Source: Antrihabitans cavernicola (GTDB lineage: Bacteria > Actinomycetota > Actinomycetes > Mycobacteriales > Mycobacteriaceae). Taken from it: DNA of 64,000 nt. Location of the stretch: the NCBI RefSeq assembly GCF_008297975.1, contig NZ_VLNY01000002.1, positions 668,073 to 732,072 on the forward strand, given 5' to 3'. This document shows, piece by piece, positions 1-12,600 of the stretch (positions are counted from its first letter, which is position 1; each line of letters starts with the position of its first letter). A program made the translations under genes and the position numbers. The notes beneath the pieces are model-generated. The model saw only the letters and a program-made list of their open reading frames with translations, searched no databases and was not told where the DNA came from.

Positions 1-59
1 GGTCTTTTTCCTCCTGGGAGTTGTGCGTAGCGTGCGAAGTAACTGCTTCAGGAGGACGA

Positions 60-1583
60 ATGAAAACCCATGTAGTGCGGACACGACGATCGGCCGAGGA
101 CTTTCCCGTCAGCGAGCACCTGGCCTGGAAGATCGCGGAAGTCGCTACCGATGCCGTCGAGGTCTCCCCGGATACGGCAGACATGATCGTGAACCGCATC
201 ATCGACAACGCCTCCGTTGCAGCTGCGTCGCTCGTTCGCAAACCGGTCGCCAGCGCGCGGCAGCAGGCGATCGCGCATCCGTACAACCCTGGGTCGACTG
301 TGTTCGGACTCCCCGTCGGGCAGCGATTCTCGCCGGAGTGGGCGGCGTGGGCGAACGGTGTCGCCGTTCGTGAACTCGACTTCCACGACACGTTCCTCGC
401 CGCGGAGTACTCGCACCCCGGTGACAACGTTCCGCCGATCCTCGCCGTCGCTCAGCACGCCGGTCGTAGCGGCGCGGACCTGATCCGCGGGCTGGCAACG
501 GGTTACGAGATCCAGATCGACCTGGTGCGGGCGATATGTCTGCACGAGCACAAGATCGACCACGTCGCCCACCTCGGCCCGTCTGCCGCGGCCGGGATCG
601 GAACGCTGCTCGGCCTCGATGCCGACACGGTGTACCAGGCGATCGGTCAGGCGTTGCACACGACGACGGCGACGCGGCAGTCCCGGAAGGGTGCGATCTC
701 CAGCTGGAAGGCGTATGCGCCGGCTTTCGCCGGAAAGATGGCCGTCGAGGCTGTCGACCGTGCGATGCGCGGTGAGGGTGCGCCATCGCCGATCTGGGAA
801 GGCGAGGACGGCGTCATTTCTTGGCTGCTCGGCGGACCGAACGCGGAATACAGTGTGCCGCTGCCAGGCCCGGGCGAGGCAAAGCGCGCGATCCTCGACA
901 GCTACACAAAGGAGCACTCCGCGGAGTACCAAAGCCAGGCGCCGATCGATCTGGCGCGCCGGATGCGCGACCGCATCGGCGATCTGGAGCAGATCGCGTC
1001 GATCGTGCTGCACACCAGCCACCACACTCACTACGTGATCGGTACGGGCTCCAACGATCCGCAGAAGTTCGATCCGCATGCTTCGCGCGAGACGCTCGAC
1101 CACTCGGTCATGTACATCTTCGCGGTCGCGCTGCAGGACGGAACCTGGCATCACCAGCACTCGTACGCACCGGAGCGGGCGCAACGTCCAGACACTGTCG
1201 AGCTGTGGAACAAGATCTCGACCGTCGAGGACCCCGAGTGGACTCGCCGCTACCACGCGACCGATCCGGCGGAGAAGGCTTTCGGCGCCAAGGCAGTCGT
1301 GACGCTGAGGAGCGGCGAAACGATCGTCGACGAGTTGGCTATCGCCGACGCACACCCGTTGGGTGCCAGGCCGTTCGGACGCGAGCAGTACATCGCGAAG
1401 TTCCGCACTCTCGCCGAGGGAGTGATCGAGCCTGCCGAGCAGGATCGTTTCCTCGCGGCGGCCGAGCGCACCGCAGAACTGCGCGCAGGCGAGCTGGACC
1501 AGCTCAGTTTCAGCGTCTCCGATGCGGTGCTCGCCGCGCCGAGCGTCCCGAACGGCATATTCGACGCTGGCAGGACCGCCTGA
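60..1583 (+). CDS. prpD: 2-methylcitrate dehydratase PrpD
   Basis: Dehydrates 2-methylcitrate to 2-methyl-cis-aconitate in the methylcitrate cycle that disposes of propionyl-CoA in the cytosol. The 507-residue protein is recognisable as an MmgE/PrpD-family enzyme across its length, with a [14 protein letters not shown] stretch near the middle and a [15 protein letters not shown] segment typical of the family. The ATG at 60 is chosen because a strong AGGAGG lies at 50-55; an upstream in-frame ATG at 21 would add 13 residues but has no such site. Its stop overlaps the prpB start by one base, so the three prp genes are translationally coupled. No prpR regulator is visible; it may lie upstream of the window. 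Identity is secure from the family pattern plus prpB and prpC next door. Confidence 0.95.
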   Translation: MKTHVVRTRRSAEDFPVSEHLAWKIAEVATDAVEVSPDTADMIVNRIIDNASVAAASLVRKPVASARQQAIAHPYNPGSTVFGLPVGQRFSPEWAAWANGVAVRELDFHDTFLAAEYSHPGDNVPPILAVAQHAGRSGADLIRGLATGYEIQIDLVRAICLHEHKIDHVAHLGPSAAAGIGTLLGLDADTVYQAIGQALHTTTATRQSRKGAISSWKAYAPAFAGKMAVEAVDRAMRGEGAPSPIWEGEDGVISWLLGGPNAEYSVPLPGPGEAKRAILDSYTKEHSAEYQSQAPIDLARRMRDRIGDLEQIASIVLHTSHHTHYVIGTGSNDPQKFDPHASRETLDHSVMYIFAVALQDGTWHHQHSYAPERAQRPDTVELWNKISTVEDPEWTRRYHATDPAEKAFGAKAVVTLRSGETIVDELAIADAHPLGARPFGREQYIAKFRTLAEGVIEPAEQDRFLAAAERTAELRAGELDQLSFSVSDAVLAAPSVPNGIFDAGRTA

Positions 1584-2494
1584 TGTCGCGCGTCATCTCG
1601 GCGCCGTCCGCCCCCGCGGAGAAGCGAATCGCCTTCCGGAAGGGGTTGGCGTCCGGCAAGATTCAACGCCTGCCCGGTGCCTTCTCTCCGCTGGTCGCGA
1701 TGCAGGTCCAGCAGCTGGGATTCGAGGGTGTGTACGTATCGGGTGCGGTGCTGTCCGCTGATCTCGGCTTGCCGGACATCGGTCTGACGACGCTCACCGA
1801 GGTCGCAGGGCGGGGCCAGCAGATCGCCCGCGTCATCGACCTGCCGACTCTCATCGACGCCGACACCGGTTTCGGTGAGCCGATGAGTGCGGCGCGCACC
1901 GTAACCGTGCTCGAGGACGCGGGTATCGCCGGCGCGCACTTCGAGGATCAGGTCAACCCGAAGCGCTGTGGGCACCTCGACGGCAAGGCCGTGGTGCCGA
2001 CGGGGGAGATGGTGCAGCGCATCCGCGCGGCTGTCTCGGCCCGGCGGGATCCGAACTTCGTGATCTGCGCTCGCACCGATGCTCGGGCTCTCGAAGGGCT
2101 GGACGCGGCAATCGATCGCGCGAAGGCGTACATCGATGCCGGCGCGGACATGATCTTCACCGAAGCGCTTGCGGACGAGGCAGAGTTCGAGAAGTTCCGG
2201 GCATGCGTGGCAGTTCCGTTGTTGGCCAACATGACCGAGTTCGGCAAGTCCGAACTGTTGTCGGCGCAGACGCTCGAGAATCTCGGCTACAACGTGGTCA
2301 TCTACCCGGTCACGACACTGCGTATCGCGATGCAGGCCGTCGAGAACGGTCTGCGCACCATCGCCGAAACCGGCACGCAGGAAAGCCTTCTCGACACCAT
2401 GCAGCATCGGGCACGGCTCTACGAATTGCTGCAGTACGAGAACTACAACGAGTTCGACACAGGCATCTTCAACTTCACGGTCGCGGAGTCATGA
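1583..2494 (+). CDS. prpB: 2-methylisocitrate lyase PrpB
   Basis: Cleaves 2-methylisocitrate to pyruvate and succinate, the last step of the methylcitrate cycle. The 303-residue protein belongs to the isocitrate lyase/PEP mutase superfamily: it shows the metal-site stretch DADTGFGE at about 92-99 and the catalytic loop KRCGH at 127-131, whose Cys129 should be the catalytic acid/base. The short KRCGH loop and total length favour methylisocitrate lyase over isocitrate lyase, which is longer. The ATG at 1583 overlaps the prpD stop (TGATG). Together with prpD and prpC it completes the cycle, and the pyruvate formed can feed the pyruvate carboxylase encoded at 9638. Confidence 0.95.
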   Translation: MSRVISAPSAPAEKRIAFRKGLASGKIQRLPGAFSPLVAMQVQQLGFEGVYVSGAVLSADLGLPDIGLTTLTEVAGRGQQIARVIDLPTLIDADTGFGEPMSAARTVTVLEDAGIAGAHFEDQVNPKRCGHLDGKAVVPTGEMVQRIRAAVSARRDPNFVICARTDARALEGLDAAIDRAKAYIDAGADMIFTEALADEAEFEKFRACVAVPLLANMTEFGKSELLSAQTLENLGYNVVIYPVTTLRIAMQAVENGLRTIAETGTQESLLDTMQHRARLYELLQYENYNEFDTGIFNFTVAES

Positions 2495-3642
2495 TGAGTG
2501 AGATCAAGAAGGGCTTGGCCGGAGTCGTGGTCGACACGACGGCGATCTCCAAGGTTGTGCCCGAAACCAATTCGTTGACCTATCGCGGGTATGCCGTGCA
2601 GGACCTCGCGGCGTCGTGCACCTTCGAGGAGGTCGCCTACCTGCTCTGGTACGGCGAACTGCCGGATCCGGGACAGCTGCAACTGTTGACGCAGCGTGAG
2701 CGCGCGCAGCGGCGAGCCGATCGATCGCTGCTGTCACTGGTGGAGAAGCTGCCGGAGAACTGCCATCCGATGGATGTGGTTCGCACCGCCATCAGCTACC
2801 TGGGCGCGGAGGACCCGCAGGAGGACGACAGCGCTCAGTCGGCGAATCTCGCGAAAGCGCTCCGGATGACGGCAGTCCTACCCACCGTCATTGCTGCCGA
2901 TATGCGACGGCGTCGTGGATTGGATCCCATTGCGCCACAATCCGATCTGGGATTCGCAGAGAACTTCCTGAACATGTGCTTCGGTGAAATCCCCGATGCG
3001 CGGATCGTCGAGGCGTTCCAGTCATCGCTGATCTTGTACGCAGAGCACAGCTTCAACGCGTCGACGTTCACTGCGCGGGTGGTCACCTCGACCCTGTCGG
3101 ACATGTACAGCGCCGTCACCGCCGCGATCGGTGCCCTGAAGGGACCGTTGCACGGTGGCGCGAACGAGGCCGTCATGCACGACATGCTCGAGATCGGTGA
3201 ACCGACCGAGGCGGCGGAGTGGATGCGGCGCAAGCTGGCGGCCAAGGACAAGGTGATGGGTTTCGGCCACCGCGTTTACAAGAACGGCGACTCGCGGGTA
3301 CCGACGATGCGTGCCGCGTTCGCGGACGTGGCAGCGGTCGCCGGCGGTGAGAAGTGGATCGAGATGTACGACATTCTCGAGTCGACGATGGTGGAGGCCA
3401 CCGGAATCAAGCCGAACCTCGATTTCCCGACTGGACCCACCTACTACCTGATGGGCTTCGACATCGAGATGTTCACGCCGATCTTCGTGATGAGTCGCAT
3501 CACCGGGTGGACCGCTCACATCATCGAACAGGCCGGATCGAACGCGCTGATCCGTCCGTTGAGCGAGTACACAGGGGTTCCGCAACGGGAAATCCAGGGC
3601 TCATCTTTGCTTGAACGTGACTTTTCCGCGACCGTTTCGTAA
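2491..3642 (+). CDS. prpC: 2-methylcitrate synthase PrpC
   Basis: Condenses propionyl-CoA with oxaloacetate to 2-methylcitrate; such enzymes often also have citrate synthase activity. The 383-residue protein is a short type II citrate synthase without the N-terminal domain of GltA. The catalytic triad is visible: His221 in GPLHGGANE, His260 in GFGHRVYKNGDSR and Asp311 in NLDFPTGPTYY. Two adjacent ATG codons (2491 and 2494) are possible starts; both overlap or abut the prpB stop, showing coupling. Context (prpD-prpB-prpC) makes methylcitrate synthase the preferred call over a housekeeping citrate synthase. Confidence 0.94.
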   Translation: MMSEIKKGLAGVVVDTTAISKVVPETNSLTYRGYAVQDLAASCTFEEVAYLLWYGELPDPGQLQLLTQRERAQRRADRSLLSLVEKLPENCHPMDVVRTAISYLGAEDPQEDDSAQSANLAKALRMTAVLPTVIAADMRRRRGLDPIAPQSDLGFAENFLNMCFGEIPDARIVEAFQSSLILYAEHSFNASTFTARVVTSTLSDMYSAVTAAIGALKGPLHGGANEAVMHDMLEIGEPTEAAEWMRRKLAAKDKVMGFGHRVYKNGDSRVPTMRAAFADVAAVAGGEKWIEMYDILESTMVEATGIKPNLDFPTGPTYYLMGFDIEMFTPIFVMSRITGWTAHIIEQAGSNALIRPLSEYTGVPQREIQGSSLLERDFSATVS

Positions 3643-3645
3643 CAT

Positions 3646-4323
3646 TTGGGAGACTTTGTCTCCTACCGAACGGTGATCCGCGCAGTGTCCGGTACCCATC
3701 GCAAGAAGCCTGCGGCCTGGAAACTCCAGGCCACGGTGACTTTGGCGACCGTTTTCGCTGTTGTCGCCGGGATCGGGATCGTGCTCGGACAGCCGGAGCA
3801 GGAACAGCGGCCGGAGAGTTCCGCGGTGTCGTCGAAGCTGACAACGTCCACCGCCACGACGACCTCGGCTGCACCGACGACCACCGTGGCCCCACTACCA
3901 CCGCCACCACCGACCAGCGAGGCCCCGCCGCCGCCCCCGCCCCTGCCGCCGATCCTGCGCGAGCTCTGCTCCACAGTCCTCAAAGGTGCGCAGCCGCACG
4001 TTGCGATGGCCGGAAACATGCTGAGGGAAAAGTTCGGCATCGTCGATGTCGGTGGCGCCGAAGGTCGTTACGGCGCCGACGATCACAGCACCGGTATGGC
4101 GCTCGACTTCATGATCAGCGACTCGTCGCTCGGTGACGCACTTGCCAACTACGTTCTGAACAATCAGGGCTGGCTCAACGTCAATTACGTGATCTGGCAG
4201 CAGCGATACAACGACGGCAGCGGCTGGTCGTTCATGGAGGACCGGGGCAGCCCGACTCAGAATCACTACGACCACGTTCACGTGTCGTTCAACCAGGGCG
4301 GACCGCTCGATCTCACCTGCTAG
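3646..4323 (+). CDS. Exported M15-like D,D-peptidase domain protein
   Basis: A 225-residue protein with a basic N-terminus, one hydrophobic segment at about residues 31-48 (signal anchor or signal peptide), a Thr/Pro-rich linker at about 60-105 and a C-terminal globular domain. The domain carries DDHSTGMALDF (His147), matching the SxHxxGxAxD zinc motif of M15 D-alanyl-D-alanine carboxypeptidases, and NHYDHVHV (His207, His210, His212) for the distal zinc/catalytic histidine. It probably acts outside the membrane on peptidoglycan, but substrate and activity are inferred; related actinobacterial proteins are often left as hypothetical. TTG at 3646 is only 3 bases after the prpC stop; GTG at 3673 or 3685 are alternatives. 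Co-transcription with prp genes is likely by spacing, without an obvious functional link. Confidence 0.7.
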   Translation: MGDFVSYRTVIRAVSGTHRKKPAAWKLQATVTLATVFAVVAGIGIVLGQPEQEQRPESSAVSSKLTTSTATTTSAAPTTTVAPLPPPPPTSEAPPPPPPLPPILRELCSTVLKGAQPHVAMAGNMLREKFGIVDVGGAEGRYGADDHSTGMALDFMISDSSLGDALANYVLNNQGWLNVNYVIWQQRYNDGSGWSFMEDRGSPTQNHYDHVHVSFNQGGPLDLTC

Positions 4324-4332
4324 TGCGCTACG

Positions 4333-4382
4333 CGCAGGTGAGCGTTTAGTTGGTGCAGAGACCAATCAAACGCTCACCTGCG
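4333..4382. terminator. Long inverted repeat between convergent genes
   Basis: Two 22-base arms (4333-4354 and 4361-4382) are complementary except for two positions, around a 6-base loop GCAGAG. The hairpin sits between the plus-strand peptidase gene (stop at 4323) and the minus-strand metE (stop at 4395), so it can end transcription from both sides. There is no clear T tract, as is usual for actinobacterial terminators. A similar 22-base-arm hairpin occurs at 55913-55963 at another convergent junction. Confidence 0.75.
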
Positions 4383-4394
4383 ACGAAGTCGCAG

Positions 4395-6665
4395 CTACAG
4401 GGAAGTGCGGACCTGCGCCGCTGCTTCGACCAGATTCTTCAGCGATGCCTCCACTTCGGCAGTGCCGCGGGTCTTGAGACCGCAGTCCGGATTGACCCAG
4501 AGTCGCTCGACCGGAACGGCTTCCAGTGCTGATCGCAACGACGCCACGATCTCCTCGACGCTCGGCACTCGGGGGGAATGGATGTCGTAGACACCCGGCC
4601 CCACACCGAGATCGAAGCCGACGGCATTGAGGTCGTCGAGAACCTCCATGTGCGAGCGCGCCGCCTCGATCGAGGTGACATCGGCATCCAAGCCTGCGAT
4701 CGCACCGATCACCTCACCGAACTCGGAGTAGCAGAGGTGGGTGTGAATCTGCGTCGTCTCGTCGACTCCCGCCGTGGACAGGCGGAACGCACCGACGGCC
4801 CAGTCCAGGTACGCCGGCTTGTCCGCGGAACGCAGCGGCAGCAACTCGCGCAGTGCAGGCTCGTCGACCTGCACGATGCCGACGCCGGCTGCCTGTAGAT
4901 CCACAGTCTCGTCCCGAATCGCCAGTGCCACTTGACGAGCGCTGTCGGCAAGAGGCTGATCGTCGCGAACGAACGACCACGCAAGGATCGTGACCGGACC
5001 GGTCAGCATGCCCTTGACAGGCTTGGACGTCAGCGACTGCGCGTAGGTGATCCACTCGACGGTCATCGGATGCTGCCTCACGACATCACCGAACAGGATC
5101 GGCGGCCGTACGCACCGCGAACCGTACGATTGGACCCAGCCGTTGGCGGTGGCGAAGAATCCGTCCAGTTGCTCGGCGAAGTACTGCACCATGTCGTTGC
5201 GCTCCGGCTCGCCGTGCACCAGCACGTCGATGCCCAGCTTCTCCTGCAGCGCAATCACATCGGCGATCTCGGCCTGCATGCGTCGCACGTACTCGGCCTG
5301 GTCGATCTCGCCCTTGCGCAGCGCGGCCCGCGCGATGCGGATCTGCGAGGTCTGCGGATAGGAACCGATGGTGGTCGTCGGCAACGACGGCAGACCCAAG
5401 CGTTCGGCCTGGAGTGCGCGACGGTCAGCTGCCGGGGTGCGGGTGGCAGCGTCCGGTCCCAGCGCTGCCAGACGGTTACGTACTGCGTCGTTGTGCAAAC
5501 GAGGATCGGATGCGCGGGTCTGCAACGCTGCACGCGACGCGGCCAGCGTGTCCGACACCGATTCCGGTCCCGCGTTCAATGCGGCGGCGAGAGTAACCAC
5601 CTCGCCGACCTTTTCGGAACCGAAGGCCAACCAGGATCGCAGCCGATCGTCGAGCTCGGTCTCGGCGACGAGCGTGTAGGGAACGTGCAGCAGCGAGCAC
5701 GACGTGGACACCGCGATCGAGCCTGCACTACCCAATAGGGTGCCGAGCGTGGCCAGCGAAGCATCCAGATCGGTGCGCCAGATGTTGCGGCCGTCGACGA
5801 CGCCGGCGACGATCAGCTTGTCGGCCATCGCCGGAATCGACGCCAACGCGTCGGAGTCCTTGCCAGCGACCAGATCGACTGCGACGGCATCGATCTCGGT
5901 TGCCGCCAGCACGGGGAGCGCGGCGCCCAGCTCGCCGAAGTAGGACGCGACGAGCATGGCCGGACGGTCCGTAGTGCCAGCAAGGGTGCGGTAGGTGCGG
6001 TCGACAGCGGCAAGGATCGCGTCGTCCAGGTCGCCGACCAGTGCCGGCTCGTCTATCTGAACCCATTGCGCACCTGCTGCTTTCAGCTGGGCGAGCAGGT
6101 CGACGTAGAGCGGCACTATCTCGTCGAGACGATCCAGCAGTGCACCCGAACCGTCGACCGGCTTGGACAGCAGCAAGAACGTGACCGGACCGACCAACAC
6201 CGGGCGGGCTGGAAGATCGAGCGCCAGCGCCTCGTTCAGCTCCGCCAGTACCTTCGCCGGGTTCAACGAGAACGTCGTGTTCGGCGAGATCTCGGGTACC
6301 AGGTAGTGGTAGTTGGTATCGAACCACTTCGTCATTTCCAGCGGGGCAGCGATGTCGTTGCCACGCGCGGCGGCGAAGTAGCGATCCAGATCGTCTGTGA
6401 TCGCGTCGAACCGTGCGGGCAAGGCGCCCAACAGAACTGCGGTGTCGAGCACGTGGTCGTAGTACGAGAACGTATTGACGGGAATCGAATCGAGCCCGGC
6501 GTCGCGCAGCTCACCGAACTGCTGCTCGCGCAGCGTACGGGCGGCGGCGGCAAGAGCGGCGGCGTCTATACGACCAGCCCAGTACGACTCGACGGCCTTC
6601 TTGAGTTCGCGGCGAGGCCCGATTCGCGGTGTGCCGAGGACGGTGGCGGTAAAGCGAGTACTCAT
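4395..6665 (-). CDS. metE: Cobalamin-independent methionine synthase MetE
   Basis: Transfers the methyl group from 5-methyltetrahydropteroyl-triglutamate to homocysteine, making methionine without B12. The 756-residue length matches the family (about 755). It has the N-terminal pattern [19 protein letters not shown] and, in the C-terminal catalytic barrel, the zinc ligands in [10 protein letters not shown] and [10 protein letters not shown]. The ATG at 6665 (MSTRF) is chosen over a longer reading at 6740 because a GGAG lies just upstream and the family start aligns there. It is a single gene, convergent with the M15-like peptidase gene. Its leader holds a cobalamin riboswitch, so expression should fall when B12 is present, presumably in favour of a B12-dependent MetH elsewhere. 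Confidence 0.97.
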   Translation of the reverse strand: MSTRFTATVLGTPRIGPRRELKKAVESYWAGRIDAAALAAAARTLREQQFGELRDAGLDSIPVNTFSYYDHVLDTAVLLGALPARFDAITDDLDRYFAAARGNDIAAPLEMTKWFDTNYHYLVPEISPNTTFSLNPAKVLAELNEALALDLPARPVLVGPVTFLLLSKPVDGSGALLDRLDEIVPLYVDLLAQLKAAGAQWVQIDEPALVGDLDDAILAAVDRTYRTLAGTTDRPAMLVASYFGELGAALPVLAATEIDAVAVDLVAGKDSDALASIPAMADKLIVAGVVDGRNIWRTDLDASLATLGTLLGSAGSIAVSTSCSLLHVPYTLVAETELDDRLRSWLAFGSEKVGEVVTLAAALNAGPESVSDTLAASRAALQTRASDPRLHNDAVRNRLAALGPDAATRTPAADRRALQAERLGLPSLPTTTIGSYPQTSQIRIARAALRKGEIDQAEYVRRMQAEIADVIALQEKLGIDVLVHGEPERNDMVQYFAEQLDGFFATANGWVQSYGSRCVRPPILFGDVVRQHPMTVEWITYAQSLTSKPVKGMLTGPVTILAWSFVRDDQPLADSARQVALAIRDETVDLQAAGVGIVQVDEPALRELLPLRSADKPAYLDWAVGAFRLSTAGVDETTQIHTHLCYSEFGEVIGAIAGLDADVTSIEAARSHMEVLDDLNAVGFDLGVGPGVYDIHSPRVPSVEEIVASLRSALEAVPVERLWVNPDCGLKTRGTAEVEASLKNLVEAAAQVRTSL

Positions 6666-6809
6666 GATCTTCTCCGATGGAATTGCACGGGTGATCACCA
6701 CCGCACGAACGACACGCACCCACCGGAGCCCACGACACATCGACCAGCACCGAAAGGTCGCATCGCCCAGTCCACGAGGCGGTGACCGCTGAATACGGCG
6801 TATCCAGCG

Positions 6810-7010
6810 CAGTCGGCAGGTATTCGGACTCGCGGGCGCTCGGCGAAAGGGCCGAACCTACTGGCCGTCGCTTCCCAGGTGGCAACACCCAGTGCGTATG
6901 ACGGCGGTCGTTCCTGCTTACCGCTGCGGGACAGTCCCGGATTTTCACCGGGTTCCCTCTCACGCGGCCGCGGCAAACACCGCGATCGCGCTTCGACACC
7001 GGGGATGGTC
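6810..7010 (-). promoter_or_regulatory. Cobalamin (B12) riboswitch in metE leader
   Basis: Read on the minus strand, the leader contains the hallmarks of the cobalamin riboswitch: GAGGGAACCCGGTGAAAATC followed by CCGGGACTG and CCCGCAGCGGTAA, then ACTGGGTGTTGCCACCTGGG, and finally the B12 box GAGTCCGAATACCTGCC close to 6815-6833. Order and spacing fit the class; the outer boundaries are approximate. It lies about 145 bases upstream of the metE ATG. The intervening sequence shows no classical terminator with a T tract, so control may be by masking the ribosome site or by Rho. The biological sense is clear: B12 should switch off the B12-independent synthase. Confidence 0.9.
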
Positions 7011-7055
7011 TTCGGGGCTCCTCGTGACCACACCGGCGAACCAGCTGCACCCCGA

Positions 7056-7061
7056 AGTATA
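7056..7061 (-). promoter_or_regulatory. Candidate -10 element for metE
   Basis: Minus-strand TATACT lies about 50 bases upstream of the riboswitch core, placing a start point near 7049 so that the transcript would contain the whole aptamer. The -35 region is poor, as is common in actinobacteria. The rest of the 6666-7135 gap holds the riboswitch, the metE ribosome site and the upstream region of the divergent molybdoenzyme gene. Confidence 0.45.
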
Positions 7062-7135
7062 GGGCCGCCAAGGCCTGGGTTGCCTACAGCCAATGGCGGT
7101 ACCGTCACAGGAGACCGCCGAGGCAGGAGAATTCG

Positions 7136-9412
<2,277 letters not shown>

Positions 9413-9443
9413 AGTGCTCATTTTTCGACGAGATGGCGACACT

Positions 9444-9470
9444 GCCGACCCGTTCGGTGTGTGGGTCGGC
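9444..9470 (+). terminator. Weak candidate hairpin after the molybdoenzyme gene
   Basis: Perfect 8-base arms GCCGACCC and GGGTCGGC flank an 11-base loop, about 30 bases after the stop codon. There is no T tract. The remaining 9471-9637 sequence up to pyc shows no gene. Confidence 0.35.
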
Positions 9471-9637
9471 GAGGTTGCGGGACGCTCACCGGTAACCGGG
9501 CTGCACAGTGAGTATCGCGGCAGGTAGAGCCGCACCTTCGCCGTTACCAGGCAGTCCGCTGCGAAGATGGCTGCGAAGGTCCGAGAATGTGGGGATCAGC
9601 CGTAACGGGAGGACACCGTGACCGGTACGTTGAGTCA

Positions 9638-12600
9638 ATGTTCTCCAAAGTCTTGGTTGCTAATCGTGGCGAGATCGCCATTCGTGCGTTTCGCGCCGCC
9701 TATGAGCTGGGCGCTGGAACGGTTGCCGTCTTTCCGTACGAGGACAGAAACTCTGTTCATCGTTTGAAGGCTGATGAGAGTTATCAGATCGGTGAGGAGG
9801 GGCATCCGGTCCGGGCGTATCTCACGGTCGAGGAGATCGTGGCCGCGGCAAAGAAGTCGGGTGCGGACGCTGTGTACCCGGGATACGGGTTCCTGTCGGA
9901 GAATCCGGACCTTGCGGCGGCGTGCAAGAAGGCGGGTCTGACGTTCGTCGGGCCGTCGGCGGAGATTCTCGAGCTCACCGGCAACAAGGCGCGAGCGATC
10001 GCCGCTGCCAAGGCTGCGGGCTTGCCGGTGTTGGCGTCGTCGGAGCCCTCGGCCGATATCGAGGAACTGATCGAGGCGTCGAAGACGATGCATTTCCCGT
10101 TGTTCGTCAAGGCGGTCGCGGGTGGTGGTGGTCGCGGCATGCGCCGGGTTGCCGAGCCGGAACTGTTGCGGGAATCGATCGAAGCCGCAGCGCGGGAGGC
10201 GGAATCCGCGTTCGGTGATCCGACGGTGTTCCTCGAGCAGGCTGTCGTCGATCCGCGCCATATCGAGGTCCAGATCCTGGCCGATCAACACGGCAACGTG
10301 ATCCACCTCTTCGAGCGTGACTGCTCGGTACAGCGCCGCCATCAGAAGGTGATCGAGTTGGCGCCGGCCCCGAACCTGCCGGAAGACTTGCGGGCCAAGA
10401 TCTGTGCGGACGCCGTCGCGTTCGCCAAACAGATCGGCTACACGTGTGCGGGCACGGTGGAGTTCCTCCTCGACAAACGCGGTCAGCATGTGTTCATCGA
10501 GATGAATCCGCGAATCCAGGTGGAGCACACGGTCACCGAGGAAGTCACCGATGTCGATCTGGTGCAGTCACAGCTACGGATTGCCTCCGGCGAATCCCTC
10601 GACGATCTCGGATTGTCTCAAGAGACGATCGTGTTGCGCGGTGCTGCCCTGCAGTGCCGCATCACCACCGAGGATCCCGCGAACGGGTTCCGACCCGATA
10701 CCGGTCGCATCACCGCGTACCGCACCCCCGGTGGTGCGGGTGTTCGCCTCGACGGCGGATCCAGCCTCGGTGCCGAAGTCGGTGCGTATTTCGACTCGAT
10801 GCTGGTCAAGCTGACCTGCCGCGGCCGGGATTTCCCGACCGCGGTCGCGCGGGCGCGGCGGGCGGTCACCGAGTTTCGTATCCGTGGTGTGTCGACGAAC
10901 ATTCCGTTCCTGCAGGCGGTACTCGACGATCCGGACTTCCGGGAGGGTCGGGTCACGACCTCGTTCATCGAGGAACGCCCGCAGCTGCTGACGATGCGCA
11001 GTTCCGCCGACCGCGGCACCAAGATCCTGACCTATTTGGCGGACGTGACGGTGAACAAGCCGCACGGTGAGCGGCCGTCGACGGTGTACCCGCACGACAA
11101 GCTGCCCGATATCGATCTGACTGTCGCCCCACCGGACGGCTCCCGGCAACGTCTGCTCACACTCGGACCCGACGGGTTCGCTGCTGCGTTGCGCGAGCAG
11201 AAGGCGCTCGCCGTCACCGACACCACCTTCCGTGATGCGCATCAGTCGTTGTTGGCAACACGGGTGCGGACCACCGGGCTGTTGGGTGTTGCCGGGCATG
11301 TTGCGCGGTTGACGCCGGAATTGTTGTCGATCGAAGCGTGGGGTGGCGCAACTTACGATGTGGCACTGCGGTTCCTGCACGAAGATCCGTGGGAACGCCT
11401 CGCCGCGCTGCGCGAAGCCGTCCCCAACATCTGTCTGCAGATGTTGCTGCGTGGCCGCAACACCGTCGGGTACACGCCCTATCCCGACGACGTGGCACGC
11501 GCGTTCGTCACCGAAGCCACCGACACCGGTGTCGACATCTTCCGCATCTTCGATGCCCTGAACAACGTCGATCAGATGCGGCCCGCGATCGACGCTGTCC
11601 GTGAAACCGGGACGGCGTTGGCCGAAGTCGCGATGAGTTACACCGGTGACCTCGCCAACCCGGCCGAGCAGCTCTACACCCTCGACTACTACCTGCGCCT
11701 TGCGGAGCAGATCGTCGACGCCGGCGCGCACGTGCTTGCGATCAAGGACATGGCCGGGTTGCTGCGGGCGCCCGCGGCCACGACATTGGTGACCGCGTTG
11801 CGGAAGAACTTCGACCTTCCGGTCCACGTGCACACCCACGACACCCCGGGCGGCCAGTTGGCCACGTATCTCGCGGCGTGGCAGGCGGGTGCGGATGCGG
11901 TCGACGGTGCCAGTGCGGCGATGGCGGGCACGACGAGTCAGCCCGCGCTCTCGGCAATCGTTGCCGCAGCAGCACATACCGAACGCGACACCGGTCTCGA
12001 TCTGCAGAACGTGTGCGACCTCGAACCGTACTGGGAGGCGCTGCGCAAGGTCTACAAACCGTTCGAGTCCGGGCTGCCCGCACCCACCGGCCGCGTCTAC
12101 ACCCACGAAATCCCGGGTGGGCAGCTGTCGAACCTGCGGCAACAGGCCATCGCCTTGGGTCTGGGTGATCGGTTCGAGGAAGTCGAAGCGAAATACGCCG
12201 CCGCGGACCGCCTGCTCGGCAGGTTGGTGAAGGTGACACCATCGTCGAAGGTGGTCGGCGACCTTGCATTGGCGCTGGTCGGTACCGGTGTCGATGTGCA
12301 GGCGTTCGCCGCCGACCCCGGCAGCTACGACATCCCCGATTCGGTGATCGGGTTTCTCCGTGGCGATCTCGGCACCCCGGCCGGTGGCTGGCCCGAGCCG
12401 TTCCGCACCCGTGCACTCGAAGGCCGCGGTGCCACCAAGCCCGTCACGGCGTTGACCCCGGCCGACGAAACCGGCCTGGCCGGGACATCGCTGCAGCGGC
12501 AGGCAACGCTGAACCGTCTGCTGTTCCCCGGTCCGACAAAGGAATTCGAGGCGCACCGCGAACAATACGGCGACACCTCCGGGCTCTCGGCGAACCAGTT

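Noticed and set aside
1..59. An operator for a prp regulator upstream of prpD
   Set aside because: Only 59 bases are available and no convincing palindrome or TTTGCAAA-type site was seen.
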